From: Svornostia abyssi
Lineage (GTDB): Bacteria; Actinomycetota; Thermoleophilia; Solirubrobacterales; Solirubrobacteraceae
NCBI GenBank assembly: GCA_024666565.1
Contig: CP088295.1
Coordinates: 4,526,001-4,590,000, forward strand
Length of the DNA: 64,000 nucleotides
Direction of reading: 5' to 3'
The position numbers were made by a program, and so were the translations under genes. Shown piece after piece: positions 1 to 9,643 of this stretch. Numbering within the stretch: position 1 is the stretch's first letter; each line of letters starts with the position of its first letter. The notes below the pieces were generated by a model that was not told where the DNA came from, searched no databases, and saw only the letters and a program-made list of their open reading frames with translations.

Positions 1-731
1 CCGCGTCCTGGCTGGGGAACAGGTAGGCGAACCGCGCCTTCGGGGTGCCCGCCGGACGTTCGGGATCGAAGACGAGCTGGGAGATGAAGCTCGGGTCGTT
101 GAGGTTCGGGACACCCGTCAGGCCGTAGCGGACCGCGAGCTGAAGCAGGTCGCGATACGCCTGTGCCTCCACGAGCCGACGAGCCTGCAGCGCGAGCTTG
201 TCGGCCTGGGCCTTGCTGCGCCCCTGCTTGAGGGCGAGCTGCCGAGCGGCATTCGCGGCCTTGGCGGACTGTTCGGCCTGGCCCTTCGTGCGCTCGGCGA
301 AGCCCTGCTGGAGTTGGCGCACGGACTCGTTGATGAAGGTCCCGGGCCCGATGACGACCTTCACCGGCTTGTCCTCGGCGAGCCGGCCGCAGGGGGCTGA
401 GCGAGCCGCCGGGCGGGATCACGCCGCGCGGAGCGTTCCCCGACAGGCAGCCCTCGAGCCCGATGGCCTTCTGAAGGTTCTCGGTGAGGACGATGCGGTT
501 GAGCTCGCCGCGGACGAGCACGATGACGCTGTCCTCCCCGAACCGCTCGGCGAGCTCCTGCGTCGCCTGGGACGTGACGCTGCCCTCCCCCACGAACGTC
601 TCGTTGCCGGCGTCGGGCTGCAGGCGCAGCGAGAGCCCGGCGCCGATCAGCGTCAGGACGATGCACACCGCCAGCACGATCCGCGGCCGCCCGGCGGCGA
701 GCGCCGCCAGCGCGTGCAGCGGCCGGCTCAC
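1..731 (-). CDS. MMPL/RND-family transporter, N-terminal part (frameshifted, truncated by window edge)
   Basis: Last visible gene of the Mce operon. The GTG start at 731-729 overlaps the stop of the preceding MCE gene (GTGA). The protein opens with one hydrophobic helix (about residues 12-32) followed by an extracytoplasmic region containing GEGSVTSQATQELAERFGED, typical of the first periplasmic loop of MMPL/RND exporters; the rest lies outside the window. The frame breaks at a five-G run (392-396 on the plus strand). Removing one base restores a continuous protein through GRLAEDKPVKVVIGPGTFIN and on to position 1. Presence in a Mce operon suggests lipid or hydrophobic-substrate transport, which is inference. 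An SMC-like or unrelated secreted protein is less likely given the helix and loop pattern. Confidence 0.72.
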   Translation of the reverse strand, partial: MSRPLHALAALAAGRPRIVLAVCIVLTLIGAGLSLRLQPDAGNETFVGEGSVTSQATQELAERFGEDSVIVLVRGELNRIVLTENLQKAIGLEGCLSGNAPRGVIPPGGSLSPLRPARRGQAGEGRHRARDLHQRVRAPTPAGLRRAHEGPGRTVRQGRECRSAARPQAGAQQGPGRQARAAGSSARGGTGVSRPASARGPLRPDGCPEPQRPELHLPARLRSRTSGGHPEGAVRLPVPQPGR

Positions 732-2245
732 GGGGCTGCAGGGACCTCGGTGCTGCTCGACGCCGCAGGCACCTGCGGGAAGTCTGTCGGCGCGCCATTC
801 GTGGTGAACTGGCCCTGCTTCGTGCAGGCCGGAGCCGGGATGGTCCCGCCCGGGAACGCGGTGTCCTGGATGGTCTGCAGCAGCTTCTGCGGGTCCGGCG
901 TGAGCTGTGCGAGAGCACCCGGGTCAGGAGACAGCGTCGGATCGGGCCTACCGCATTGGCGCGTCTCGTAGAAGCCCAGGCCCTGCGCGAGCTTCAGGAA
1001 GGCCTTCGGGAACGGGTACGGGTTCGGCCGGTTCGGATTGATCCGCTCCGGATACGCTGCGAGCGTCTCGGCGTTCAGCGGCGCGGGGGCAACGGTGAAG
1101 TAGTTGAAGTACTGGCCGAGCTCGCGGTCGGACGCCTCCGTCGCCGCCGCCGTATTCGCCACGAACGCGCGGACGTCGTCGCGGTACGCGCCGACGAACT
1201 GCAGGAGCGGATTGAGCTGCTTGAGTGCGGGATCGAACGTCCCGAGGAACGGACCGAGCTCGGTCAGGAACTGCTGGGTGGCCGGAAGCCCCGTCTCGGC
1301 CTCGTCCAGCAGCGGGCCGAGGTCGGTGAAGAGCGCGTCGAGGTCCGGGGCGACCTTCGCGGCCGCCTCGAGGGTCGGCCCGGCCGCCTCGGCTGCCGGG
1401 GTGAGCTGCTTGACGAGCGGGTCGGTGTCCTCGGCGAACTGGTCGAGCCGCTTCAGCGTGGCCGTGGCCTCACGCTCGAAGGTCGGCAGTGCGCGGAACG
1501 TCTCCTCGAGCTCCTGGTTGCGCTGCGCAGTGACGGAGAACACGCTGTTGGAGTTGGTAATCAGGCCGGAGAGCTGCCCGCGCTGCTCGGAGAGCGCGCC
1601 GAACACCTCACCGGTGTCGCGCACGAGCTGCTGTACGGCGTTCGTCTGAGAGTTGAGGATCTCCAGCACCTGGCGGGTGTCCTGCGCGAACGGCTCGAGG
1701 TACCCGATGGCGCTGTTCAGGTCCGCGCCGCGACCCGCCACGGCCTCGGCCTGCGCCTGCTGCCAGACCTGCAGGGCCTTGCGCGTCCGCGCGTCGAAGG
1801 CGCGCGTGATCTCGTCAAGCTCGACGGTCTCCTGAGTCTGCGCGGGCGGCAGCGCGGCGTTCTCCGCGAGCGCGCCAGCGTCGGCGTTGCCCGGGGACAG
1901 CTCGACGTAGGTCTCGCCGAGCAGCGTCTTCTGGCGAAGGATCGCGCGGCTGTCCTGCGGCACCGGCGCGTACTGCTCGTCGATCTCGACCGTGACCTTC
2001 GTGGTGCCGTCCGGGTCGTTCGCGATCGACTTCACCTTGCCCACCGGAATGCCCGAGATCCGCACATCCGCCTCGCTGGCCAGCTGGTTGGCCTCGGTGA
2101 ACGTCACCTCGAAGCGGTAACCCTTCGGCTTAAGCGGGATCGGTCCTCCGAAGGACAGCCACAGGTACAGCAGCAGGCCGAAGCACGAGAACGCGAAGCC
2201 CACCATGACGAGGAGACGACCGAGTGTCGGAGCTTGCTTCTGCAT
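728..2245 (-). CDS. MCE-family protein, sixth of operon (MceF-like)
   Basis: 505 residues. Starts MQKQAPTLGRLLVMVGF: a short cytoplasmic lead, one TM helix (about 12-34), then the MlaD/MCE domain (about 40-120, with the family-style stretch VRISGIPVGKVKSI) and a long helical region ending in a Pro/Ala/Thr-rich tail. Mce proteins form a periplasm-spanning tube that carries lipids between envelope layers. The start codon overlaps the stop of the previous MCE gene (TGATG) once that gene's frameshift is corrected. As written the two genes read as one continuous frame, but the internal TM helix and the second MCE domain show that the apparent fusion is artificial. Its stop overlaps the start of the MMPL gene. 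Confidence 0.88.
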   Translation of the reverse strand: MQKQAPTLGRLLVMVGFAFSCFGLLLYLWLSFGGPIPLKPKGYRFEVTFTEANQLASEADVRISGIPVGKVKSIANDPDGTTKVTVEIDEQYAPVPQDSRAILRQKTLLGETYVELSPGNADAGALAENAALPPAQTQETVELDEITRAFDARTRKALQVWQQAQAEAVAGRGADLNSAIGYLEPFAQDTRQVLEILNSQTNAVQQLVRDTGEVFGALSEQRGQLSGLITNSNSVFSVTAQRNQELEETFRALPTFEREATATLKRLDQFAEDTDPLVKQLTPAAEAAGPTLEAAAKVAPDLDALFTDLGPLLDEAETGLPATQQFLTELGPFLGTFDPALKQLNPLLQFVGAYRDDVRAFVANTAAATEASDRELGQYFNYFTVAPAPLNAETLAAYPERINPNRPNPYPFPKAFLKLAQGLGFYETRQCGRPDPTLSPDPGALAQLTPDPQKLLQTIQDTAFPGGTIPAPACTKQGQFTTNGAPTDFPQVPAASSSTEVPAAP

Positions 2246-3569
2246 CAGCAGACCGTGCCCCCGGCGGATGCCTTCGGCAGATTCGCGAGATCCGCAACCG
2301 CCGCCAGGAGCGGGTTGCCCCCCACGGAAGCTGTTCTGCAGCGCGAAGATGCTGCCGCAGGCAGCGAGTCCCAGGCCGCGGCGAACGACGCCGTTCGCGT
2401 CCTGCATCGACAGGACCGACGCGCTGCTGTGGTTCAGCCACGACAGCCAGAACAGGTAGCCCTCATCGGCCTTGCCCGATGGGTTGTACGCCAGGCCGTT
2501 GAACAGCTCGTTGACGAGTTCGAGCGACCGGTCGAGCGCGGGCGCGACGACCTTCAGATCGGCAGCCGCCTTCTGCGTCGACCTTGCCGTGGGCTGCACG
2601 TCCCGTGCGAACGGCCGCAGCTGGGTCTCGATGACGGGCGTCGTCTCCTTGAAGAACTTCTGCGAGGCCTTCGACGTTGGCGCCAGTGCCCGGGCACCCG
2701 GGCGCAGCTCCTCAAGCGTCGGGCCGAGGTCCGAGGCAAACGTGTCGAGCTTCTCCAGGGCGCCCTGGGTGTCCTCGAGGCTGGCGGGCAGCTCAGAGAT
2801 GGTCTCGCGCAGCGCCTCGTCCTGAGCGGCGAACGCCGCGAACACGCGGTCGGAAGCGCGCACGAGCGACGTCAGCTGCTGGTCCTTCTCCCCGACCGCC
2901 TCGGCGACGAGCCGGAAGTTCCGCGTCACGCGCCGGATGTTCTCCCGGCGGCGTTCCAGCAGCCGGGTGATCCGGCGGATGTCGGCCGTGGTCGGCTGGA
3001 AACGGCGCAGCGACGCGCTGAGCGCCTTGTCGTTGTCGGCCAGCGCCTCGCCGCCGCCGCCGACCAGCAGCACGAGGTAGTCGCGCGTGTCCTTGTCCAG
3101 CGTCGCGAGGATCTCGTCGAAGGTGACCGTCGGGGCTGTCTGGGACGCCGGGATCGTGCCGCCGGCGGGTAGGACGCCCGCGTCTGGGTTGCCCGGGGCG
3201 AGTTCGATCGTCATGTCCTCGAGGCCCGTCTTCGGGCGCGTCAGCGCCGTGACGTCCTTGTACAGGTTCGCGTGCTTCTTGCGGATCTTCAGCGTGACGA
3301 CGGCGCGCCCGTTCTCAAGCTCGACGTCGCTGATCTCCCCCCACCGCGACCCCGGCGATCGTGACCGTCTGGCCCTGACCCGGGGTCAGCGCCTTCGCAG
3401 TCTCCATCTCCGCCTTGTACTCGACGAACTCCGTGCCCACGCCCGGCACCCACTTCGGCAGGTACAGGCGCTGGTTGCTGAGGATGAACCCGCCGACGAT
3501 GACTGCCATCACCGCGATCCCGGCGATCATCACGAAGTCGCGGAAGTGAGTCCTGATCGCGCGCTTCAC
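2245..3569 (-). CDS. MCE-family protein, fifth of operon (two frameshifts)
   Basis: GTG start at 3569 overlaps the previous stop (GTGA). MKRAIRTHFRDFVMIAGIAV begins a TM helix, followed by an MCE domain containing GQTVTIAGVAVG. Two +1 frameshifts break it: in the six-C run 3337-3342, and in the six-C run 2318-2323. Deleting one base at each gives about 440 continuous residues, with EISDVELENGRAVVTLKIRK joining the MCE domain halves and a C-terminus ADLANLPKASAGGTVC whose TGA overlaps the next ATG exactly. That restored junction matches every other overlap in this operon and supports error rather than decay. Role: a subunit of the Mce lipid-transfer complex. Confidence 0.85.
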
Positions 3570-5257
3570 GGGGTGCCCTCCGTGTCGCGCAGCGGGTTGA
3601 GGACTCCAAGCAGGCCGCCGGCCACGGACGTCGTCGGCTGCTCGGACCGCGAAGCCGCGACCTGCGCCTTGTCCGGGGACTTCGTCTTGGCCGCCTGCGC
3701 CCGCGATTCACGCGGGGCCGACGACGTGGAAGAGGCCGAAGCGGATGCCGTGTCGCCGAACCCGAGGAACTTGCCCGGCTTGGTGTTCTGGCCGTCCGGA
3801 GACCCGGTCACGGCGCTGTTGAGATCCGGCCGGGCCTGGTCCTTGCAGTTCGCGTCGAAGTTCTGGGTCGGCAGCTTCGTCGGCATGGCAGGTCGCGTGC
3901 CCTGCGGCGGCAGCAGCGCGTTGCCGTAGAGCTTGACACCCAGCGGGGTGACGCCGGTCTCGACCTTGGAGTTGCCGCCCACCGTCGCGCGCAGCCACTG
4001 GCCGTTGCCATCGGAGTTCTGCGACTCGCCGTTGAAGCCGACGAGCGCGTAGAAGAACTCCTTGTAGTTCTCGACGCCCGACGTCCGCGGCCCATCCTCG
4101 ATCACGACGTCGCCGGTCGGCAGGAGGACCTTGGTCGCGCACTGCGCGAGGAGATTCTGCTGCTGGAGCAGACCGAGTGTGCCGTTTCCGGCCTCCGCGA
4201 GGTCCTCGGTGGTCGGGGCGAGGATGCTCGTCAGGCCCTGCAGCTCGTCCGGCGACAGCAGCGCGGTGGTCTGGGCCAGCCAAGGCCGGGCGGCGTCGAT
4301 GGTCGCCTGCGTCTCCTCCACGCCGGGCAGGATCTCCTTCGCGAAGGCGCGTGTGGGCGGGAACGCCTCGTTCAGCGCGGTCAGGGTGCTGTTCGCGGTC
4401 TTCAGCGTGCCGGGCAGCTCGGAGATGGCCTCGCTCAGCGCGCTGCTCTCATCGGCGAAGGCCGCGGCAGTGCGGTTGAAGTTCACGACGACGTCCTGGA
4501 GCGCCGCGGTCTCGCCGCTGAGCGAGCGGCTGATCCCGTCGAGCGCCTTGATCGTGGCCGAGACGTCGTTGCCGTTTCCGACGATCGCGGAGTTCACCAC
4601 GGCGGTACCGCGCGAGGCGCCGGGAGCATCGTCCAGGCTCTTGTTCAGCGCCTGGGCCGCGGTCTTGCCGCGCACGGAGGCCGCCTGCGTGGCGTCCTCG
4701 GCCTCCGTCGGCTCACGCGTCAGGCCGTCACCAAAGCCCTGGAGGAGGCCCTGGAGGTCCTCGCGCGTGGACTGCTGCAGCGACGTCAGCACCTGGTCGA
4801 GCTGCACCGGCGTGGCGGTCTGCGTGACCGGTACGGTGTCACCCGTCTCGAGTGTCGGCTGGCTCGGGGTACCCGGCTTGAGCTCGATGAAGTAGTTGCC
4901 CTCGAGGAAGATGCGCGGGCGGATCTTCAGCTCGGCGTCCTTATGGATCGGCAGGCCGCGTGGATCGACCTCCATGACGATCACCGTCGCCTGGGTGCCC
5001 TCCTGCGCCTCGACGGACTTGACCTTGCCGACGTCGACGCCGGCGATGCGCACCGGCATGTTCTGGCGGACGCCGTTGGAGGTCTGGAAGACCGCCTGGA
5101 GCTTGAACGGCGAACTGAGCGGATTGTCTTTCCGAAACGCGAACCAGCATGCGATGAGGATCACGACGAGCGCCAGGATGCCCACCGTCACCGGGTTCGC
5201 ACCAGTCCGGTCCTTGCGCAGGACGCGCGGGCGATCGCTCTTTGCCGAACGAGCCAT
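3566..5257 (-). CDS. MCE-family protein, fourth of operon
   Basis: 563 residues from ATG 5257 (MARSAKSDRPRVLRKDR); the open frame continues upstream but that extension overlaps the preceding gene. Domains: basic N-terminus, TM helix (about 22-40), MCE domain (about 47-125, with VRIAGVDVGKVKSVE), a long helical/coiled region, and a Ser/Ala-rich C-terminal tail. It overlaps the previous MCE gene by one base (TGATG) and the next by four (GTGA), implying translational coupling. Substrate cannot be read from the sequence; in characterised actinobacterial systems these complexes import sterols or fatty acids. Confidence 0.9.
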   Translation of the reverse strand: MARSAKSDRPRVLRKDRTGANPVTVGILALVVILIACWFAFRKDNPLSSPFKLQAVFQTSNGVRQNMPVRIAGVDVGKVKSVEAQEGTQATVIVMEVDPRGLPIHKDAELKIRPRIFLEGNYFIELKPGTPSQPTLETGDTVPVTQTATPVQLDQVLTSLQQSTREDLQGLLQGFGDGLTREPTEAEDATQAASVRGKTAAQALNKSLDDAPGASRGTAVVNSAIVGNGNDVSATIKALDGISRSLSGETAALQDVVVNFNRTAAAFADESSALSEAISELPGTLKTANSTLTALNEAFPPTRAFAKEILPGVEETQATIDAARPWLAQTTALLSPDELQGLTSILAPTTEDLAEAGNGTLGLLQQQNLLAQCATKVLLPTGDVVIEDGPRTSGVENYKEFFYALVGFNGESQNSDGNGQWLRATVGGNSKVETGVTPLGVKLYGNALLPPQGTRPAMPTKLPTQNFDANCKDQARPDLNSAVTGSPDGQNTKPGKFLGFGDTASASASSTSSAPRESRAQAAKTKSPDKAQVAASRSEQPTTSVAGGLLGVLNPLRDTEGTP

Positions 5258-6678
5258 CAGTTGCCCCCGCCCCGGATGGTGCGGTCGGTCTTCTTGCCGT
5301 CGTTGCCCGGAACATTGCCGATCATGACCTGTCCGGGGATGTACCGCTCCCGACCGGCCTCGCACTCGTTCTCGGCGCCGGGCTGCCCGGTGTTCGGGTA
5401 CGGGTTGAGGTGCAGCCAGTTCTTCTCCGGCGCGGGTCCGCCACCCGCCGCCGGGGCCGATGCCGGACCCGCGCTGCCGTTCGGTCCCTCAATAGGGCTC
5501 ATGAGCGAGGCACGGGCCGCGGTGCCGTTGCCATCGCCGAGGCTGAACAGGGACGACACGTTGCGCAGTGCGATGCCGAAGTAGTTGCACGTCGTTTGCG
5601 TCGGCGTGAGATCGGCCAGCGTCGGATTCAGGATGCCCACGAGCGTTGTGAGGCCGCGCAGCCCGAGGTCGGTGCTCGGATCGTCGGAGAACTTCTCAAG
5701 GACCTCGAGCGTCGTGGTCAGCTCGGCGTTGAAGGCGGGCACGCGCTCGAGCACCGGCGTGCCGACCTCAACGGTGTTCGCCAGGTCGGGGGCCGCTTCG
5801 CGCAGCGCGGCGGCACCAGGCTGGAGGGCCACGAAGAGCTGCTCGCTGTTGCGCAGGAACGGACGCTGGGTCTTGAACGACGAGATCGCCGTCTCCAGCG
5901 ACTCGGGCGCGAGTTCCGTGGCGAGCTGGATGTCCGGCGCGACGTTGGCGAGCGCCGCGAACGTGGTGTCGAGGCCGGCGAACAGCTGCGCCTGCTCCTC
6001 GGCGACCGGCGCCACCTCTGCTGCGGTGGCCTGCAGGGCGCGCACGAGTTGCCCAAGACCCGTGTCGGGGTCCGCGAGGTTGCGCATGACGGGCGTCAAG
6101 TCGTCGAGCAGTGGATTGAGCTCCTCGAACGTCCGGTTCAGCGCAGCGCCCCGCCCGGCGAAGGCGTCGCCGAAGTTCTTGAGGTTGACCTGGCCGGCGC
6201 GCCGTGTGGGCTCGTCGAACGTATTCAGCACCTGATCGAGCTCGACCGGCTCGGGCGTCGCGGCCGTGAGCGGCAGCGTCGAGCCGTCCTCCCAGCCCTC
6301 CGAACTCGTGCCCTTGACGATCGAGACGTACTTGAGACCGAGCGCCGAGCGCGGGCGCACGATGATCGTCGAGTCCTTCGGCAGCGGGTCGACCGTCGTC
6401 TCGAGCTTCATGCTGACGATCGCGGTGGTACGGCCGTTGGGGTACTCCTTCGTGCCGATGTCGTCGACGATGCCGACGCGCGTGCCGCCTACCCGGACCT
6501 CGTTGCCGACGACGAGGTTCGCGGCGTTCGGCATTTCCGCCTTGAGCTGGTAGGTCGGGACGAACGGCAACCCGGAGTTCGCGTTGTACGCGAGGAAGAC
6601 GCCGACCAGCACGACGAGCACCGTGGCCGCGCCGATGAGGACCGGGTTGGACGCGAGGGACCGCTGCCGCTGCCTCAT
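5257..6678 (-). CDS. MCE-family protein, third of operon
   Basis: 473 residues, MRQRQRSLASNPVLIGAATV. Short basic lead, TM helix (about 11-30), MCE domain (about 37-115, containing VRVGGTRVGIVDDIG), then a long alpha-helical segment ending near a Gly/Pro-rich tail. ATG overlaps the preceding stop (ATGA). No frameshift. One of six consecutive MCE proteins, matching the MceA-F hexamer stoichiometry of actinobacterial Mce complexes. Confidence 0.9.
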   Translation of the reverse strand: MRQRQRSLASNPVLIGAATVLVVLVGVFLAYNANSGLPFVPTYQLKAEMPNAANLVVGNEVRVGGTRVGIVDDIGTKEYPNGRTTAIVSMKLETTVDPLPKDSTIIVRPRSALGLKYVSIVKGTSSEGWEDGSTLPLTAATPEPVELDQVLNTFDEPTRRAGQVNLKNFGDAFAGRGAALNRTFEELNPLLDDLTPVMRNLADPDTGLGQLVRALQATAAEVAPVAEEQAQLFAGLDTTFAALANVAPDIQLATELAPESLETAISSFKTQRPFLRNSEQLFVALQPGAAALREAAPDLANTVEVGTPVLERVPAFNAELTTTLEVLEKFSDDPSTDLGLRGLTTLVGILNPTLADLTPTQTTCNYFGIALRNVSSLFSLGDGNGTAARASLMSPIEGPNGSAGPASAPAAGGGPAPEKNWLHLNPYPNTGQPGAENECEAGRERYIPGQVMIGNVPGNDGKKTDRTIRGGGN

Positions 6679-8171
6679 CCCTCACCCCCGAGCAGGTAGT
6701 CCGCCACGGTCTCCTGCGCCGCCGCGGCGTCGGACGTCGCCGTGTCCGGCTTCGGGGAAGGCGTCGCCTCAGGCTTGGGCGCGCGGGTCTTCGCCGGCGC
6801 GACGATCTCCGTCGGAAGCTTGATGGACGCCGCCTGCTTCGACGCCCCTTCGGTCTTGGCGGCCGTGTCGGAGACCCGGACGGCGGAGGCCGAGGCGTCC
6901 TCGGCCTCTTCCGGGCGCGGGTCGTTGGCCAGCGACTCGCCCAGCCGGCGCGAGCAGTTCGCATCCTTGGCGATCACGTACGACGTGGCGCATCCGGACG
7001 TCAGGATCCACGCCCGCGCGTAGTAGCCCAGGTCGTCGAAGCCGTTCTGCGACGTCGCCGCGTAGAAGATGAGGCTGAGCAGGCGCTCGAATGACCCGCT
7101 CGACTCCAAGCTCTCCGTGAGCGCCTTGAGGTTGCTCGACGCGGGCTCAGCGTTCTCAGCCAGCGTGCCCACCTGGTCGATCGTGTCCTTGCTGTTGATG
7201 AGCGCCTTGCCACCGGTCTCCGCCGTCTCCCCGAGCGAGGTCGTGGCCGGGATCGCCGCGGTGCTGAACGGCCCGAGCCCCTCGATGAACTGGCTCAGCT
7301 GCGGCGCGACGGCCTGCAGGTCGGCGACGACGGGGATCGCCTCGTCGGACAGCGACTCGAGCTGCTGCATCGTGGGCTGCAGCTCCTGCAGGAACTCCGG
7401 GAGCAGTGCGATGCTCTCCTCCAGCTCCTGGCTGGCGTTCGCCTGCGCCTTGAGGGTCGTGTCCGCGCCCTCGATGAACCCGGCGACCCGCTCCCGGTCG
7501 CGCGCCAGCGGCGCCAGCGCGGTGTCGGACTGAACGGCGAGGTCGGCGAGCACCTTGTTCTGGTCGGCCAGGATCTTCAGGACGCGGTCGGTCTCGCGCA
7601 GCCCGGGATCGAGCTTCTTCACGGCCGACCGCAGTTCGGTGCCACGCCCGGCGACCGCCGTGCCGAGCTCGTTGATGATGAGGCTCAGCCGCTCGCGATA
7701 CGGCAGGCGCAGCGTGTCGTTGATGAGATCGATGTCCACCGGCTTGGCCGTCCGATCGACCGGCAGGAGCCGCTGGCCGGCGCCGGGCTCGCCCTCGGGG
7801 ACGACCGACAGCTCGGGCGGCGCCTGTGCGCCCTCGCGGCGCGGCAGCGTGGGGTCGCACTCGACGAACTTCTCGCCGATCAGGCCCTGCGGCCGGATCG
7901 TGCAGTACGCGTCGGTGCGGAAGTCCTGGAACGCCTTCTCGTCGATCCGCAGGACGACCGCCGCTTTGTTGTCCTCGGTGACGTCGAGCGACTCGACCTG
8001 CCCCACGCGCACGCCCGCGACCTTCACGTCGAGGCCCGGAATCACCGTGAACGCGTTGTCGAAGATCGCGCGGACCCGGTACGCGCCGTCGTCCTCGGAC
8101 GCACCGGTGCCGGCCACGACGAGGACGGCCGCGACGACGAGAACGACGGGGATGACGAGGAGCCGCTTCAT
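6675..8171 (-). CDS. MCE-family protein, second of operon
   Basis: 498 residues. MKRLLVIPVVLVVAAVLVVA is a signal-anchor helix, followed by the MCE domain (about 30-110, with VKVAGVRVGQVESLDV) and helical repeats. The C-terminal 90 residues are Ala/Pro/Lys/Thr-rich and probably disordered. ATG overlaps the first MCE gene's stop (ATGA). It differs from the others in a shorter cytoplasmic lead. Part of the envelope lipid-transfer tube by family. Confidence 0.9.
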   Translation of the reverse strand: MKRLLVIPVVLVVAAVLVVAGTGASEDDGAYRVRAIFDNAFTVIPGLDVKVAGVRVGQVESLDVTEDNKAAVVLRIDEKAFQDFRTDAYCTIRPQGLIGEKFVECDPTLPRREGAQAPPELSVVPEGEPGAGQRLLPVDRTAKPVDIDLINDTLRLPYRERLSLIINELGTAVAGRGTELRSAVKKLDPGLRETDRVLKILADQNKVLADLAVQSDTALAPLARDRERVAGFIEGADTTLKAQANASQELEESIALLPEFLQELQPTMQQLESLSDEAIPVVADLQAVAPQLSQFIEGLGPFSTAAIPATTSLGETAETGGKALINSKDTIDQVGTLAENAEPASSNLKALTESLESSGSFERLLSLIFYAATSQNGFDDLGYYARAWILTSGCATSYVIAKDANCSRRLGESLANDPRPEEAEDASASAVRVSDTAAKTEGASKQAASIKLPTEIVAPAKTRAPKPEATPSPKPDTATSDAAAAQETVADYLLGGEG

Positions 8172-9577
8172 GGGCCAGGCAGCACCTTCGTCGGGTCACA
8201 GTCCAGCGTGCCGCCCTCCGTGTACGGGCCGGAGCCGTCGGCCGCAGCCTGGCTGGCGCCGCCCGGGCAGCGCTTGACGTTGCCGGTCGAGACGCCGTTC
8301 AGGCGCTGGCTCGGGTCCTGCGGCGTGAGCACGTTCGTCGACTCGTCGTAGCTGAACGCGTTCGTGATGGCCTGCACGCGCCCGAAGTGCCCGTTTGCGT
8401 CGTAGTACGCGTTCGTCTGGCCGAAGTCGCGGAACAAGCCGATGAGGTCCGGCGAGTACGGCCGCGCGAAGCTCAGCAGCGGCAGCGAGTCGTTGATCGC
8501 CTGCGTGGTGTTCTTGAACGTCGGCGTCGCCGTCTTGGCGATGTCAGGCGCCTGCGCCATGAGATCGGTGAGGTCGTTGTTCGCGCCCTGCTTCTTGACG
8601 ATCTGCGACAGGTCGGCCACCGTCGGCTCCGCTTCCTCGAGCAGCGGCTGAAGCTCCTTGATGAAGGGCTCGAGGTCCTTCGTCTGCTCGAGCGAGACGT
8701 CGACGAGCGGCTCGAGGTCGTCGAGCGTCGCACGAAGGTTCACGAACGTGGAGTTCGCGCGCTTGAGGGTCGTCGGAAGCTCGCCGAGTGACTCGTCGAG
8801 CGCCGTGCTCTCTTGCGCGATCGCCGCGCTCGCCTGGTTGGCGTTGCCGACGAGCTGGGAGATCTCGCTGCGCCGCTGAGCGAGCGCGCCGACGACCTTC
8901 GACCCGTTGACGATGAGGCTCTGGAACGTCCCTTGGTCCTTCGTGAGCTCGCGCAAGAGCTTGCTCGTGCTCGACAGCGCGGGCGCGAAGTACTTGGCTG
9001 CCTCGTTCGCCTCGGCGCCCTTGCCCTGGTACCAGGTGGCCGAGCCCTGGATCACCTTCTGCAGACTCTCACGTGTGGGCGCGTCGAGGGTGTTGAACAG
9101 CTGGTCGAGGTCCACCGTCGACACCGTCGAGCTCGCCGGGATCGTCTCGCCGGACTCAAGCTTCGGCCCCGTGCCGAGCTGCAGCGAGATGTACCGCCCC
9201 GCCACGCTGGACAGCGACGCCTGGCGGACCGTCGCCTTCGTCCCGGCGGGCAGGCCGTCGGCGAGCGTCTCGTCGGTGATCTCGACCTCGACCTCGGCCT
9301 GGTTGTTCTCGGTGAGCGTCAGGTCCTTGACCTGGCCCACGGAGCGGCCGGAGATCTGCACCGAGTTGCCGCGCACCAGCTGGCCCGAGTTCTCGAACAC
9401 CAGCTTGTACGTCGGGCCGCCGTTTCCGCCCAGCACGAAGTACCCCACCGCGATGAGGCCGATGACGAGCACGCCGAGCACCCCTGCACGGGCGAGGGTC
9501 ACCGGGCGGGCCTCCGGCGGTGGGGGGTAAGAGTCAGAAAGGATCACGACAGGGTTCCCTGCGAAGCGGCCGGGCAT
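8168..9577 (-). CDS. MCE-family protein, first of operon (MceA-like)
   Basis: About 469 residues. One TM helix (starting near AGVLGVLVIGLIAVGYFVL), then an MCE domain with VQISGRSVGQVKDLTL and a long helical region. Start is uncertain: ATG 9577 (MPGRFAGNP) is used here; a TTG at 9610 is possible, and a GTG at about 9553 has an AGGGA stretch upstream. The gene follows the ATPase after about 60 nt, the only sizeable gap inside the operon, and that gap begins with a hairpin. Function: subunit of the Mce complex; the ligand is unknown. Confidence 0.87.
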   Translation of the reverse strand: MPGRFAGNPVVILSDSYPPPPEARPVTLARAGVLGVLVIGLIAVGYFVLGGNGGPTYKLVFENSGQLVRGNSVQISGRSVGQVKDLTLTENNQAEVEVEITDETLADGLPAGTKATVRQASLSSVAGRYISLQLGTGPKLESGETIPASSTVSTVDLDQLFNTLDAPTRESLQKVIQGSATWYQGKGAEANEAAKYFAPALSSTSKLLRELTKDQGTFQSLIVNGSKVVGALAQRRSEISQLVGNANQASAAIAQESTALDESLGELPTTLKRANSTFVNLRATLDDLEPLVDVSLEQTKDLEPFIKELQPLLEEAEPTVADLSQIVKKQGANNDLTDLMAQAPDIAKTATPTFKNTTQAINDSLPLLSFARPYSPDLIGLFRDFGQTNAYYDANGHFGRVQAITNAFSYDESTNVLTPQDPSQRLNGVSTGNVKRCPGGASQAAADGSGPYTEGGTLDCDPTKVLPGP

Positions 9578-9619
9578 GATTCCGGAGCGATGTTGAGTGT
9601 GTGTTGACAACCGTCAGGC

Positions 9620-9643
9620 GTGAATCGAATGGGGTCGATTCAC
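9620..9643 (-). promoter_or_regulatory. Intra-operon hairpin between ATPase and first MCE gene
   Basis: Perfect 9-bp inverted repeat (GTGAATCGA / TCGATTCAC) with a 6-nt loop, spanning the ATPase stop codon. No T-run follows on the minus strand, so it is more likely an RNA stability or attenuation element than a strong terminator. It could set the ratio of permease/ATPase to MCE subunits. That role is inference. Confidence 0.4.

Noticed and set aside
956-3172. Long plus-strand open frame opposite the Mce genes
   Set aside because: Arg/Gly/Leu-rich shadow frame caused by high GC; no domain, and the opposite strand has clear MCE domains. The same applies to other long antisense frames (for example 13047-14681, 20936-22591, 26900-28642 and 58026-60155).
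728-3214. A single 828-residue double-MCE fusion protein
   Set aside because: The join depends on an extra C in a six-C run. Removing it restores a normal stop overlapping the next ATG, as in the rest of the operon.
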